Shown in pieces: positions 1 to 7,455 of a DNA stretch of 30,661 nucleotides. The position numbers and the translations under genes are program-made. The stretch is from contig DAOTWG010000037.1 of NCBI GenBank assembly GCA_034436015.1, positions 1 to 30,661 of the forward strand, written 5' to 3'. This DNA is from DAOTVX01 sp034436015. GTDB taxonomy: Bacteria > Chloroflexota > Anaerolineae > Anaerolineales > Villigracilaceae. The notes under the pieces were generated by a model that worked only from the letters and a program-made list of their open reading frames with translations, was not told the DNA's origin and searched no databases. Every line of letters starts with the position of its first letter. Positions within the stretch are counted from its first letter, which is position 1.

Positions 1-2
1 CC

Positions 3-767
3 CTAACGAACGAAGAGATTGCCGACATCATGGCCGATATGCGCCTCGTCCGCGACCGGATCTACGCATGGACCGGCGGCGCGCTCGACCTGCAGATGGA
101 GTTCATCGTCCTGCCGCACATCCACACCGGCTTCACCGCCCCGGATTTCGTCATCGGCCCCTTTGAGATCGACGACGAACTGCTCAACGATTACGTCACT
201 ACCGACACTGACTTTGTCTACGTCGTTACCGGCGTTCACGACCGGGCGCAGAACCTGCAACTGGCCTACTGGTGCGGCAGCTCCTACGGTGAGTTGAGCA
301 TCCACGGGGCAGGCTACTCCTACATACAGTACAACGAAATCTGCAACTCGGTGACCATCGCCGGTGAAACGGTCTATGAACCGCTCATCCACGAGTGGAT
401 TCACAACCTGGACTGGGCGCTGTACGCCATCAACCGCGTCCCGGACCTGTACCAGAACGCCGGCCCCGACTGGGAGCACTGGCAGCACGCCTCCTGGCCC
501 GCCTGCGGGACGGGGTCGCCGAATCCACTCGACTGGTTCCCCAGCGTTGATTTGTGCGAATGGGACCCGGACTGGATAGACTGCAACAACGTCGCCTCGG
601 CAGGCGCCTGTCTGCACGCCAGCGAGAGGAACGGCGAGATTTCCTGGTACGAGCATGTCCTCTCGGCCCACTACCGGCGCGATATCCAATTCATCGGCAA
701 TTACTGCCGCGATGGGCGGCAGGACTTCAGCGAGAACGGCGTGGATTCTGACTGGCCGTGTCCGTAA
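3..767 (+). CDS. 3' part of a putative secreted HExxH metallopeptidase-like protein (5' truncated)
   Basis: The frame is open from the left edge with no stop, so the gene starts outside the window; an internal ATG at 30 is not necessarily the start. The visible ~254 residues contain HEWIH (codons at 390-404), which fits the HExxH zinc-binding and catalytic motif of zincin peptidases, followed closely by NLDW. The C-terminal half is rich in Cys and Trp (for example WPACGTG, DLCEWDPDW, DCNN, GNYCRDG), which suggests an exported, disulfide-stabilised domain. I do not recognise a named family and the third zinc ligand is not obvious. Function (extracellular protease) is inferred from HExxH alone. 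No terminator is evident after the stop at 765-767; a decayed gene follows 38 bases later. Confidence 0.55.
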   Translation, partial: LTNEEIADIMADMRLVRDRIYAWTGGALDLQMEFIVLPHIHTGFTAPDFVIGPFEIDDELLNDYVTTDTDFVYVVTGVHDRAQNLQLAYWCGSSYGELSIHGAGYSYIQYNEICNSVTIAGETVYEPLIHEWIHNLDWALYAINRVPDLYQNAGPDWEHWQHASWPACGTGSPNPLDWFPSVDLCEWDPDWIDCNNVASAGACLHASERNGEISWYEHVLSAHYRRDIQFIGNYCRDGRQDFSENGVDSDWPCP

Positions 768-805
768 CCGTCTCAAGCCGCGCAGTATCGTTTACAATAC
801 AGACC

Positions 806-1050
806 GTGAAAGAATTCATCTACTCCCGCAATGCTGTTTACGAAACTCTGCGCGCCAGGCGGCGGCAGGTCTTCGCCCTGCAAATCGCCGAGGGCGCGCA
901 AGAAAAAGGCCGCCTGGCTGAGATTTTGCGCCTGGCGGAAGCGCGCCGCATTCCGGTCCACCGCGCCCCGCGCCCGTCCTCGACAAAATCCATCCCCTCT
1001 ACCAGGGCATCGTCCTCGAAGCCGGCCGCGCCCCGCCAAGCGAGCGTCTG
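806..1050 (+). pseudogene. Remnant of RlmB/TrmH-family 23S rRNA 2'-O-methyltransferase (N-terminal domain only)
   Basis: From a GTG at 806 the translation begins VKEFIYSRNAVYETLRARRR and continues AEGAQEKGRLAEILRLAE. This matches the substrate-binding N-terminal domain of RlmB/TrmH SPOUT methyltransferases, which often starts with a xxYGRNAVxExL pattern. Near 966-976 the frame changes and the homology continues as LDKIHPLYQGIVLEAG in another frame. It then fades by about 1050. The catalytic SPOUT domain (about 150 residues with the trefoil knot) is absent. A TACAAT hexamer at 793-798, 7 nt before the GTG, resembles a -10 box for a leaderless start. The family call rests on remembered family patterns. 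The gene is clearly non-functional as read, because of the frameshift and the loss of about two thirds of its length. Confidence 0.65.
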
Positions 1051-1456
1051 AACCGTCGGCTTGGGCTGACCTTCGATTATCCGCGAGCGTGCTCAGGACG
1101 ACCGCTTCCCATCCGTGGAAGCTCTGACCTCCAGACAGTATGCACCGGACGGTTGGGACTCTGCACGTTTTGAGGAGTGTTCCTGATCTTTGGCTGTTTT
1201 CTGTTGTCAGTCTTTCCCTCCTCGGCCGCCGGTACAGCACACCGTTGGGCGCTTGCTTAGGAACATGTTTATCACAACGATTCCATACATCGCTGCAGGT
1301 AAAGCACATGTTGAAAGAATACTTCCAGAGAGTAGGGTATTCGACAAAATCTGACAAGGAGCCGATTTTTGAGCAAAAGGTGTATCGTCATATACCGTTG
1401 GCTGCTATCCTACGCCTGCCATTAAGTTCAAGTAATACGAATGAGGAGGGACGGTT
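1051..1456. other. Intergenic stretch without a supported gene
   Basis: Open frames here (for example a 106-codon plus frame from 1140 and a 29-codon frame from the ATG near 1267) show no recognisable domain and no good ribosome binding site. The base composition becomes more AT-rich towards 1300-1440. It is probably decayed sequence between two pseudogenes. The only clear element is the GAGGAGG Shine-Dalgarno at 1442-1448, which belongs to the following flavoprotein remnant. Confidence 0.5.
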
Positions 1457-2964
1457 GTGAAGGAGAACATCATCATCATTGGCGCCGGGTTTGCGGGGCT
1501 TTCGGCAGGGATTTATGCTCAAATGAACGGTTACCATTACGCAAATCTTTGAAATGCATAACTTGCTGGGCGGCTTGTGCACGGCTTGGAAACGCCGAGG
1601 GTATGTCATCGACGGCTGTATCCACTGGTTGGTCGGCTCCTCACCTCAGAGCGGCCTTCATCGCTATTGGGAGGAAATCGGCATCGCTCAAGGGCGCGAG
1701 TTTATCAACATGGAGGAATATATGCGATACGAGTCCGCCGATGGGCGTACCCTTGTCTTCTACACAAATGTGGACAGGCTGGAAACGCATTTGTTGCAAT
1801 TCTCACCGCAAGATGCTGAGCCTATCCGGGAGTTCATCCGAGGCATTCGACTGTTCCTTGGCTTTGATCCGCCATCTGAGTCCGATCCGCCGCTCAAGCG
1901 CTGGCAAAAAGCGGTTGCGCTGGGATGGCTTATGGTGACCAAAGGCAGCGAAATGCAAAATGGATGAAGATCTCTGCCGCGGAATTTGCCATATGCTTCA
2001 AAGACCCATTGCTCCTCGCAGCAATGCAGGACATGTGGTTTCCAGAATTCTCGATGTTCTTTATGCTCTTCACCTTTGCCTACTTTCACAAAGGGAACGC
2101 GGGTTATCCCGTTGGCGGCTCCTTGCCCATGTCGCTGGCAATGGCCAAGCGTTACATCGATCTGGGGGGAGTAATTCATTACAACAGTAGGGTGGAGAAG
2201 ATCCTGGTGAAAGGGGAGAGCGCGATAGGCGTCCGACTGGCGGATGGGAGCGAGCACCGTGCCGAGAGGGTGATCTCCGCGGCGGATGGCTATACCGCCA
2301 TCTTCAAGATGCTGGAAGGGAGATACGTGGATGAAAGGACGCGTGAGCCTTATGAGAAATGGCCCACCTTCCCGCCGCTGTTGTTCGGAGGAATGGGGGT
2401 GAACCGTTCGTTTGCCGATGAACCTCAAACGGTCTCCGGCATAAGTTTCCCATTACGCCGGCCAACGGAAATTGCGGGTGCGGTGTGGGAGCGTATCACC
2501 GTCCGCATCTTTAACCAGGATCCCAGCTTGGCGCCGGCAGGCAAGACGCCAGCTTGGTTGTGGCGATGCCCAGCAGTTACGCGTATTGGCAAGAGCTGGC
2601 GCACGATCCGACCGCTTATCAGGAGAAAAAAGAGCAGGTGGCGCGCACCGTAGTGGAACTGCTGGAACAGCGTTTCCCCGGCATCTCCCGGCAGGTGGAG
2701 ATGGTAGACGTGGCGACGCCGCTGACGTTTGAGCGTTACACGGGCAATTGGAAAGGGAGTTTTGAAGGCCGGCTGATCACACCCCAGAACGCATACCCCA
2801 TGATGAAACCCATGCGCCAGGTCTTGCCCGGCCTGCAGGACTTCTATATGTGTGGGCAGTGAGTCGAGCCGGGCGGCGGTCTTCCGAGCAGCGTCATGTC
2901 CGGTCGTCGGCTTGTGCAGAGGTTGTGTAAAGAGGACGGGAAAACATGCCAGACCACAGTAGCG
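1457..2964 (+). pseudogene. Phytoene desaturase/carotenoid isomerase-like FAD oxidoreductase, broken by frameshifts and a stop
   Basis: A GTG at 1457, preceded by GAGGAGG with 6 nt spacing, opens a dinucleotide-binding fold with IIIIGAGFAGLSAGIYAQMNG (GxGxxG Rossmann motif). The frame breaks near 1533 and resumes as TQIFEMHNLLGGLCTAWKR. It breaks again near 1960 and resumes as KISAAEFAICFKDPLLL, then GYPVGGSLPMSLAMAKRYIDLGG, the typical CrtI/CrtN/CrtH middle region. A third break near 2555 leads to LVVAMPSSYAYWQELA. A TGA at 2860-2862 interrupts MCGQ-[stop]-VEPGGGLPSSVMSGR, where the family has Trp in the FAD-binding C-terminal GxWxxPGGG-like segment. About 490 residues are recognisable end to end, so this was a full-length gene of the CrtI-like amine-oxidase superfamily. 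The substrate (carotenoid or other polyunsaturate) cannot be inferred. At least four lesions make it a pseudogene unless the sequence is poor. Confidence 0.8.
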
Positions 2965-3254
2965 CAGTTCATTGGTGTTCGACATTCACGGCCGGCAATG
3001 ACCATCAAGCAGGGAACTATCCGATCAAGCCTTCCGGTAGGTGCGCTTCGCTCGGCCTGCGACCTCGCGTCTTGGAGAGGGCATCTTCTCAACGCGACTG
3101 ATTCCCAAGGATGTTAGAGATTCTGCCATAGCCTCTCTGGGTTGGATTCCCCGAGGCTTAACTATCGAGGGTATTTGCTTGCTCGGCTGTGGGAAGGTTG
3201 TCCAACCGCCCTGCGGGTTTAACCGCTTGTTTACCGAGCGTGAACAAATCACCC
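2965..3254. other. Spacer between flavoprotein pseudogene and the ilv promoter
   Basis: No coding frame with a recognisable product. Short complementary arms (GGTT/AACC at about 3193-3205 and CCGC/GCGG at about 3206-3217) could form weak hairpins just upstream of the promoter, but there is no T-tract to call a terminator. Confidence 0.4.
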
Positions 3255-3282
3255 TTGACAGAATCCCCACTGTGCATATAAT
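3255..3282 (+). promoter_or_regulatory. Consensus sigma70-type promoter of the branched-chain amino acid operon
   Basis: TTGACA at 3255-3260 and TATAAT at 3277-3282 are both perfect consensus hexamers, with a 16-bp spacer. The predicted transcription start is at about 3289-3290, giving a 5' UTR of about 15 nt before the leader ORF. A perfect promoter ahead of an attenuator fits control exerted mainly by premature termination rather than initiation (inference). Confidence 0.85.
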
Positions 3283-3304
3283 AATCTTGACTTTCGGAAG
3301 TCGT

Positions 3305-3409
3305 ATGAATAATCCTCTGTCCTCCCTGCTCCTGGTTGTCTTGGTTGTCCTGGTCCTTATTGCGAAGGACCTTTTTGGGGTTGGGATGGACTGGAGGACG
3401 ACCAGGTAA
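3305..3409 (+). CDS. Branched-chain-rich leader peptide (attenuator peptide) of the ilv/leu operon
   Basis: This 34-codon ORF starts at ATG 3305 (GGAAG at 3296-3300, spacing 4) about 15 nt after the predicted transcription start and ends at TAA 3407-3409. Codons 8-19 read LLLVVLVVLVLI without interruption, and 15 of 34 residues are Leu, Val or Ile (8 Leu, 6 Val, 1 Ile). The peptide resembles IlvL/IlvB/LeuL leader peptides of enterobacteria in concept, not in sequence. The predicted role is as a sensor: when charged Leu- or Val-tRNA is scarce the ribosome stalls within codons 8-19, altering downstream RNA folding so that the terminator at 3439-3470 does not form. The single Ile codon suggests Leu and Val are the main signals. 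The peptide itself is probably rapidly degraded. A 12-residue hydrophobic run could also mimic a membrane segment, but the position between promoter, hairpin and ilvD argues for attenuation. Confidence 0.85.
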   Translation: MNNPLSSLLLVVLVVLVLIAKDLFGVGMDWRTTR

Positions 3410-3448
3410 GACCTGCCAGACTACCTGCAAGGAAACACAGAGCCACCC
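3377..3448 (+). promoter_or_regulatory. Possible antiterminator pairing region of the ilv leader
   Basis: The G-rich segment at 3377-3389, inside the leader ORF, can pair with CCACCC at 3443-3448, the 5' arm of the terminator. One option uses GGGT-T-GG with one bulged T; another uses GGGATGG with one bulged A. A separate small hairpin CAGGT/ACCTG (3403-3407 with 3411-3415) overlaps the leader stop, and a second ACCTG at 3423-3427 offers an alternative partner. A ribosome stalled in the Leu/Val run would leave 3377-3389 free, whereas one at the stop codon would mask it. The pairings were worked out by hand and no folding energies were computed. Confidence 0.5.
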
Positions 3449-3470
3449 AATCCCGGGTGGCTCTCATTTT
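3439..3470 (+). terminator. Attenuator terminator hairpin upstream of ilvD
   Basis: A perfect 10-bp stem, AGAGCCACCC (3439-3448) with GGGTGGCTCT (3455-3464), encloses a 6-nt loop and is followed by CATTTT. The T-tract is short, so termination may be partial. It lies 30 nt after the leader stop and 23 nt before the ilvD ATG, where a regulatory terminator would be expected. Confidence 0.8.
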
Positions 3471-3492
3471 AGTGCTAGAAGGAGAGAGAGCC

Positions 3493-5160
3493 ATGCGTTC
3501 GGATACGGTTAAGAAAGGTTTTGCGCGTGCGCCCCATCGCGCCCTCCTGCGCGCGACGGGTGTTCGCGACGAGGACATGGATAAACCCTTCGTGGCGATC
3601 GCGAATGCGTATACAGACATTATCCCCGGCCACGTTCACCTGCAAGAAATGGGGAGACTGGTCAAAGAAGCGGTGCGCGAGGCGGGCGGCGTGCCCTTTG
3701 AGTTCAACGTTATCGGTGTAGATGACGGAATCGCGATGGGGCATCCTGGCATGAAGTTTTCACTGCCCTCGCGCGAACTCATCGCCGACAGCGTGGAGAC
3801 GATGATTCAGGCGCACCAGTTCGACGGTATGGTGTGCATCCCAAATTGCGACAAGATCGTGCCGGGGATGTTGATGGCTGCGGTGCGCGTCAACATTCCG
3901 GCGATTTTTATTTCCGGCGGGCCGATGGCGGCCGGCCGCACGCCGGAAGGCGAAATCATCGACCTCATCTCGGTCTTCGAGGGTGTGGGCGCCTATTCCG
4001 CCGGCAAAATTGACGAGGCGCGGTTGACCCTGCTGGAGAAGTACGCCTGCCCAGGCTGCGGTTCGTGCGCGGGGCTGTTTACGGCCAACAGCATGAACTG
4101 CCTGATGGAAGCGCTAGGCATGGCGTTGCCGTTCAACGGTAGCGCCCTGGCGAATACGCCTGAGCGCGAGGAGCTAGCGCGCCGCGCCGGCAAACAAATC
4201 ATGACCCTGATCGAACGCAACCTCTGCCCACGCGATATCGTCACCGCAGAGGCCATTGACGATGCCTTTGCCCTAGATATGGCCATGGGCGGCTCGACCA
4301 ATACCGTGTTGCATACTCTGGCGCTGGCGCAGGAAGCCGGCATAACATACCCTTTGGAGCGCATCAATGCCGTCGCCGATCGGGTGCCGCATCTGACCAA
4401 GGTTTCGCCTTCCGGCCCCTGGCACATGGAAGATGTCCATCGCGCCGGCGGCGTGCCGGCCATTCTGAACGAGGTCCAACGCGCGACCGGTATGCTGCAC
4501 TTCGACCGCTTGACCGTCAGCGGCGTTACGCTGGGCGAGTCCATCAAAGGCTACGACATCCAAGACGAGGAGGTGATTCGGCGTGCGGAGAATGCCCACT
4601 CTCCGCGCGGCGGCTTGGCGATTCTGTTCGGCAACCTCGCACCCAAGGGCGCGGTCATCAAGGTTGGCGGAGTCGCGCCACATATTACCCATTTTGCCGG
4701 GCCGGCAGTTATCTTCGAATCGGAAGAGGAGGCCATGCAGGGGATCCTGGCTGGACAGGTCAAGGCCGGCGATGTGGTGGTGGTGCGTTATGAAGGGCCG
4801 CGCGGCGGCCCAGGGATGCAAGAGATGCTCTCGCCAACCAGCGCTATTGCGGGGCAGGGCCTGGGCGAACAGGTCGCGCTGATTACGGATGGGCGCTTCA
4901 GTGGCGGGACGCGCGGCATCTGTATCGGACATATCTCGCCAGAAGCGGCGGCGCGCGGCCCCATTGCGGCCTTGCAAAACGGCGACGTGATTGAGGTTGA
5001 CTTGAACGCGCGTTCCCTGAACGTGCACCTGAGCGAGAGCGAGATTCAACAGCGGCTGGCGGCTCTGCCTCCGTTCGTCCCGAGGACAACGAGCAAATGG
5101 CTGCAGCGGTATGCCCAGTTCGTCACATCGGCCGACACCGGCGCGGTGTTAATGTCATGA
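3493..5160 (+). CDS. ilvD: Dihydroxy-acid dehydratase
   Basis: IlvD dehydrates 2,3-dihydroxy-isovalerate and 2,3-dihydroxy-3-methylvalerate to the 2-keto acids for valine and isoleucine. The 555-residue product has the usual length and the family signatures NCDKIVPGM (Cys119), CPGCGSCAGLFTANSMNC (Cys186/189/192) and TDGRFSGGTRG near the C-terminus. At the position where [2Fe-2S] members carry an N-terminal Cys ligand it has IIPGHVHL, as in E. coli IlvD, so an oxygen-labile [4Fe-4S] type is inferred. A GTG in frame at 3457 lies inside the terminator stem; ATG 3493 is preferred because GGAG at 3481-3484 sits 8 nt upstream. It is the first structural gene of the operon, directly behind the attenuator. 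Confidence 0.97.
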   Translation: MRSDTVKKGFARAPHRALLRATGVRDEDMDKPFVAIANAYTDIIPGHVHLQEMGRLVKEAVREAGGVPFEFNVIGVDDGIAMGHPGMKFSLPSRELIADSVETMIQAHQFDGMVCIPNCDKIVPGMLMAAVRVNIPAIFISGGPMAAGRTPEGEIIDLISVFEGVGAYSAGKIDEARLTLLEKYACPGCGSCAGLFTANSMNCLMEALGMALPFNGSALANTPEREELARRAGKQIMTLIERNLCPRDIVTAEAIDDAFALDMAMGGSTNTVLHTLALAQEAGITYPLERINAVADRVPHLTKVSPSGPWHMEDVHRAGGVPAILNEVQRATGMLHFDRLTVSGVTLGESIKGYDIQDEEVIRRAENAHSPRGGLAILFGNLAPKGAVIKVGGVAPHITHFAGPAVIFESEEEAMQGILAGQVKAGDVVVVRYEGPRGGPGMQEMLSPTSAIAGQGLGEQVALITDGRFSGGTRGICIGHISPEAAARGPIAALQNGDVIEVDLNARSLNVHLSESEIQQRLAALPPFVPRTTSKWLQRYAQFVTSADTGAVLMS

Positions 5161-5190
5161 GACACAAGCATTTGCCAGAGGAGAAGACCA

Positions 5191-6912
5191 ATGAAACGAA
5201 CCGGCGCTCAGATTGTATGGGAATGTCTGGTGAGGGAAGGCGTAGAGGTAGTCTTTGGCTACCCTGGCGGGGCGAACCTCCCCATTTACGACGCTATGTT
5301 GGACTATCCCGTCCGTCACATCCTACCGCGGCATGAACAGGGCGCGGCGCACATGGCCGATGGCTACGCGCGCGTCAGCGGAAAGGTCGGCGTGGCTATG
5401 GCCACCTCCGGGCCCGGGGCAACCAACTTAACGACTGGCATTGCTACCGCCTACATGGACTCGGTGCCGGTGGTGTTCATCACCGGCCAGGTCGCCACGC
5501 GCTTCATCGGCTATGACGCCTTTCAGGAGACCGACGTCACCGGCATTACGTTGCCGATCACCAAACATAACTACTTGGTGACCGACGTGCGCCACCTGAC
5601 GCGCATCATCCGCGAAGCCTTCTATATTGCCCGTTCCGGACGGCCCGGGCCGGTCTTGATCGACATTGCTAAGGATGTGCAACAGGCCACAGTGGAGGAC
5701 TGGGAGTACGACGAGACGCCCATCCGTTTACCTGGCTACCGCCCCGATCTTCGCCCGTTGCCTCAACACCTGGAACAGGCCGTGGAAATGATCAACAAGG
5801 CGAAACGACCGGTCATCCTGGCTGGGCATGGTGTGTTGATGGCCGGCGCCATGCAACAACTGCGCGAACTGGCCGAAAAGACACGCACACCGGTTGCGAT
5901 GACCTTGCTTGGCATCGGGTGCTTCCCGGCCAGCCACCCCCTCAATCTGGGCATGATGGGCATGCACGGCGAGGCCTGGGTGAATCAAGCGATTCAACAG
6001 GCCGATTTGCTGCTGGCAATCGGTATGCGCTTCGACGACCGCGCGACCGGCAACTTGAACAAGTATGCCCCCCAGGCCCGGAAGATTCACTTCGAGATCG
6101 ACCCCAGCGAGGTCAACAAGAACGTTCGCGTCGATCTGGCTCTGATCGGAGACCTGAAAGGAACGCTGGAACAACTTTTGCCACACGTGCAGACCGCCGA
6201 CCACAGCAACTGGTTGGAGCAGATTGACGAGATGAAGGGCGATAGCGCCGTGCGCGATATTCAAAACCTGCCCGACAGCGGCCATCTCTACGCGGCGCAT
6301 GTGATTAACGATATATGGCGTTATACCAACGGCGAAGCTCTGGTCGTCTCCGATGTAGGGCAGAATCAGATGTGGGCGGCGCAGTATTACAAGCACGACA
6401 AACCCTTCACCCACATTACCACGGGCGGACTGGGCACGATGGGCTTCGCCCTGCCGGCGGCCATCGGCGCCAAAGTCGCTCGCCCCGACGCGGAAGTCTG
6501 GGTCATCGCCGGAGATGGCGGTTTTCAGATGACGCAAGCCGAGCTGGCGACAGCAGCGCAGGAGCAGTTGAAGATCAACATTGCCATCATCAACAACGGT
6601 TTCTTGGGCATGGTGCGACAATGGCAGGAGTTCTTCTACGAACGGCGGTACGCGGCCACGCCGATCACCTCGCCCGATTTTGTCAAACTGGCCGAAGCCC
6701 ATGGCTTGACCGGCCTGCGCGTGACCAAACGCGCCGAAGTCGAGGAAGCCGTACGAAAAGCGCGCCAGACGGCAGGGACGGTTGTCATTGACTTCCGCGT
6801 GGAGCAGGAGGATAGCGTTTACCCGATGGTGCCTGCCGGCGCCGCGCTGGACGAGATGATTCGCCGTCCCGTGCGCAACGTGCTGGTCGAGACCGCCGAG
6901 ACCGACCTGTAG
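5191..6912 (+). CDS. ilvB: Acetolactate synthase large (catalytic) subunit
   Basis: This ThDP enzyme condenses two pyruvates to 2-acetolactate, or pyruvate with 2-ketobutyrate to acetohydroxybutyrate, the first common step to Val/Leu/Ile. At 573 residues it has normal length. It shows the N-terminal ThDP Pyr domain with FGYPGGANLPIYDA and the catalytic Glu49 in RHEQGA, the central FAD-binding domain, and the C-terminal PP domain with GDGGFQMTQ at 441 followed by NNGFLGMVRQWQ (the Mg-ThDP GDG...NN motif). AGAGGAG at 5177-5183 precedes ATG 5191 with 7 nt spacing. It starts 30 nt after ilvD and is followed 9 nt later by its regulatory subunit, as in most AHAS operons. A 504-codon open frame on the opposite strand is a shadow. 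Confidence 0.97.
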   Translation: MKRTGAQIVWECLVREGVEVVFGYPGGANLPIYDAMLDYPVRHILPRHEQGAAHMADGYARVSGKVGVAMATSGPGATNLTTGIATAYMDSVPVVFITGQVATRFIGYDAFQETDVTGITLPITKHNYLVTDVRHLTRIIREAFYIARSGRPGPVLIDIAKDVQQATVEDWEYDETPIRLPGYRPDLRPLPQHLEQAVEMINKAKRPVILAGHGVLMAGAMQQLRELAEKTRTPVAMTLLGIGCFPASHPLNLGMMGMHGEAWVNQAIQQADLLLAIGMRFDDRATGNLNKYAPQARKIHFEIDPSEVNKNVRVDLALIGDLKGTLEQLLPHVQTADHSNWLEQIDEMKGDSAVRDIQNLPDSGHLYAAHVINDIWRYTNGEALVVSDVGQNQMWAAQYYKHDKPFTHITTGGLGTMGFALPAAIGAKVARPDAEVWVIAGDGGFQMTQAELATAAQEQLKINIAIINNGFLGMVRQWQEFFYERRYAATPITSPDFVKLAEAHGLTGLRVTKRAEVEEAVRKARQTAGTVVIDFRVEQEDSVYPMVPAGAALDEMIRRPVRNVLVETAETDL

Positions 6913-6921
6913 GAGACGCCC

Positions 6922-7446
6922 ATGGATGCAACGCGACTTCACACACTGGTTATGCTGGTCGAGGATAAGCCCGGGGCGCTTAACCGCATTGCTTCTTTGT
7001 TCCGCCGACGGGCGTTCAATATCGAATCGCTGACCGTCGGTCACACGCATCAACCCGGCGTCTCGCGCATGACAATTACCATGTACGGCGATCAGGTGCA
7101 CATTGAGCGCGTCGTCGCCAATCTCTATAAACTGGTCAACGTGATTCAGGTCGCCGACCTGACCGATACGCCGGCAGTGAACCGCGACCTGGCGCTGGTC
7201 AAGGTGAGCGCGGCCGCCGAGAAACGTAGCGAGATCATGCAACTCGTGGACGTGTATCGCGCCCGCATTGTGGACGTGACCAACGAGTCGCTGATCGTAG
7301 AAATCACCGGCGATGAGGAGAAGATAGACAGCCTGCTGGAGGTGTTGCGTCCCTTTGGCATTATTGAGATGGTGCGCACGGGCATTGTAGCCATGGCGCG
7401 TGGGGCCGCGCCTAACCCCAGTCCGAACGGCTATCTACCCCAGTAA
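6922..7446 (+). CDS. ilvN: Acetolactate synthase small (regulatory) subunit
   Basis: The 174-residue protein begins with an ACT domain (residues about 7-80: LHTLVMLVEDKPGALNRIAS, then NIESLTVGHT) and continues with the IlvN/IlvH C-terminal domain (LALVKVSAAAEKRSEIMQL, VEITGDEEKIDSLLEVLRPF). It binds the IlvB dimer, raises activity and confers feedback inhibition, typically by valine bound at the ACT interface. The length fits the IlvH type (about 160-175). GTAGGAG just before the ATG and a 9-nt gap after ilvB indicate tight co-expression. The C-terminal tail after GIVAMARG is short, Pro-rich and probably disordered. Confidence 0.96.
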   Translation: MDATRLHTLVMLVEDKPGALNRIASLFRRRAFNIESLTVGHTHQPGVSRMTITMYGDQVHIERVVANLYKLVNVIQVADLTDTPAVNRDLALVKVSAAAEKRSEIMQLVDVYRARIVDVTNESLIVEITGDEEKIDSLLEVLRPFGIIEMVRTGIVAMARGAAPNPSPNGYLPQ

Positions 7447-7455
7447 GGAAAAGCG

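Noticed and set aside
1140..1460. 106-codon plus ORF between the two 5' pseudogenes
   Set aside because: No domain, poor start context and composition unlike the real genes; its end overlaps the ribosome site of the flavoprotein remnant.
3289..3492. T-box or metabolite riboswitch in front of ilvD
   Set aside because: No T-box sequence (AGGGTGGNACCGCG-like) or specifier-loop architecture is visible, and the Leu/Val-rich ORF plus hairpin explains the region.
5728..7242. 504-codon open frame on the minus strand
   Set aside because: It lies antisense to ilvB/ilvN, which have full family motifs and ribosome sites. Long antisense frames are expected in GC-rich coding DNA.
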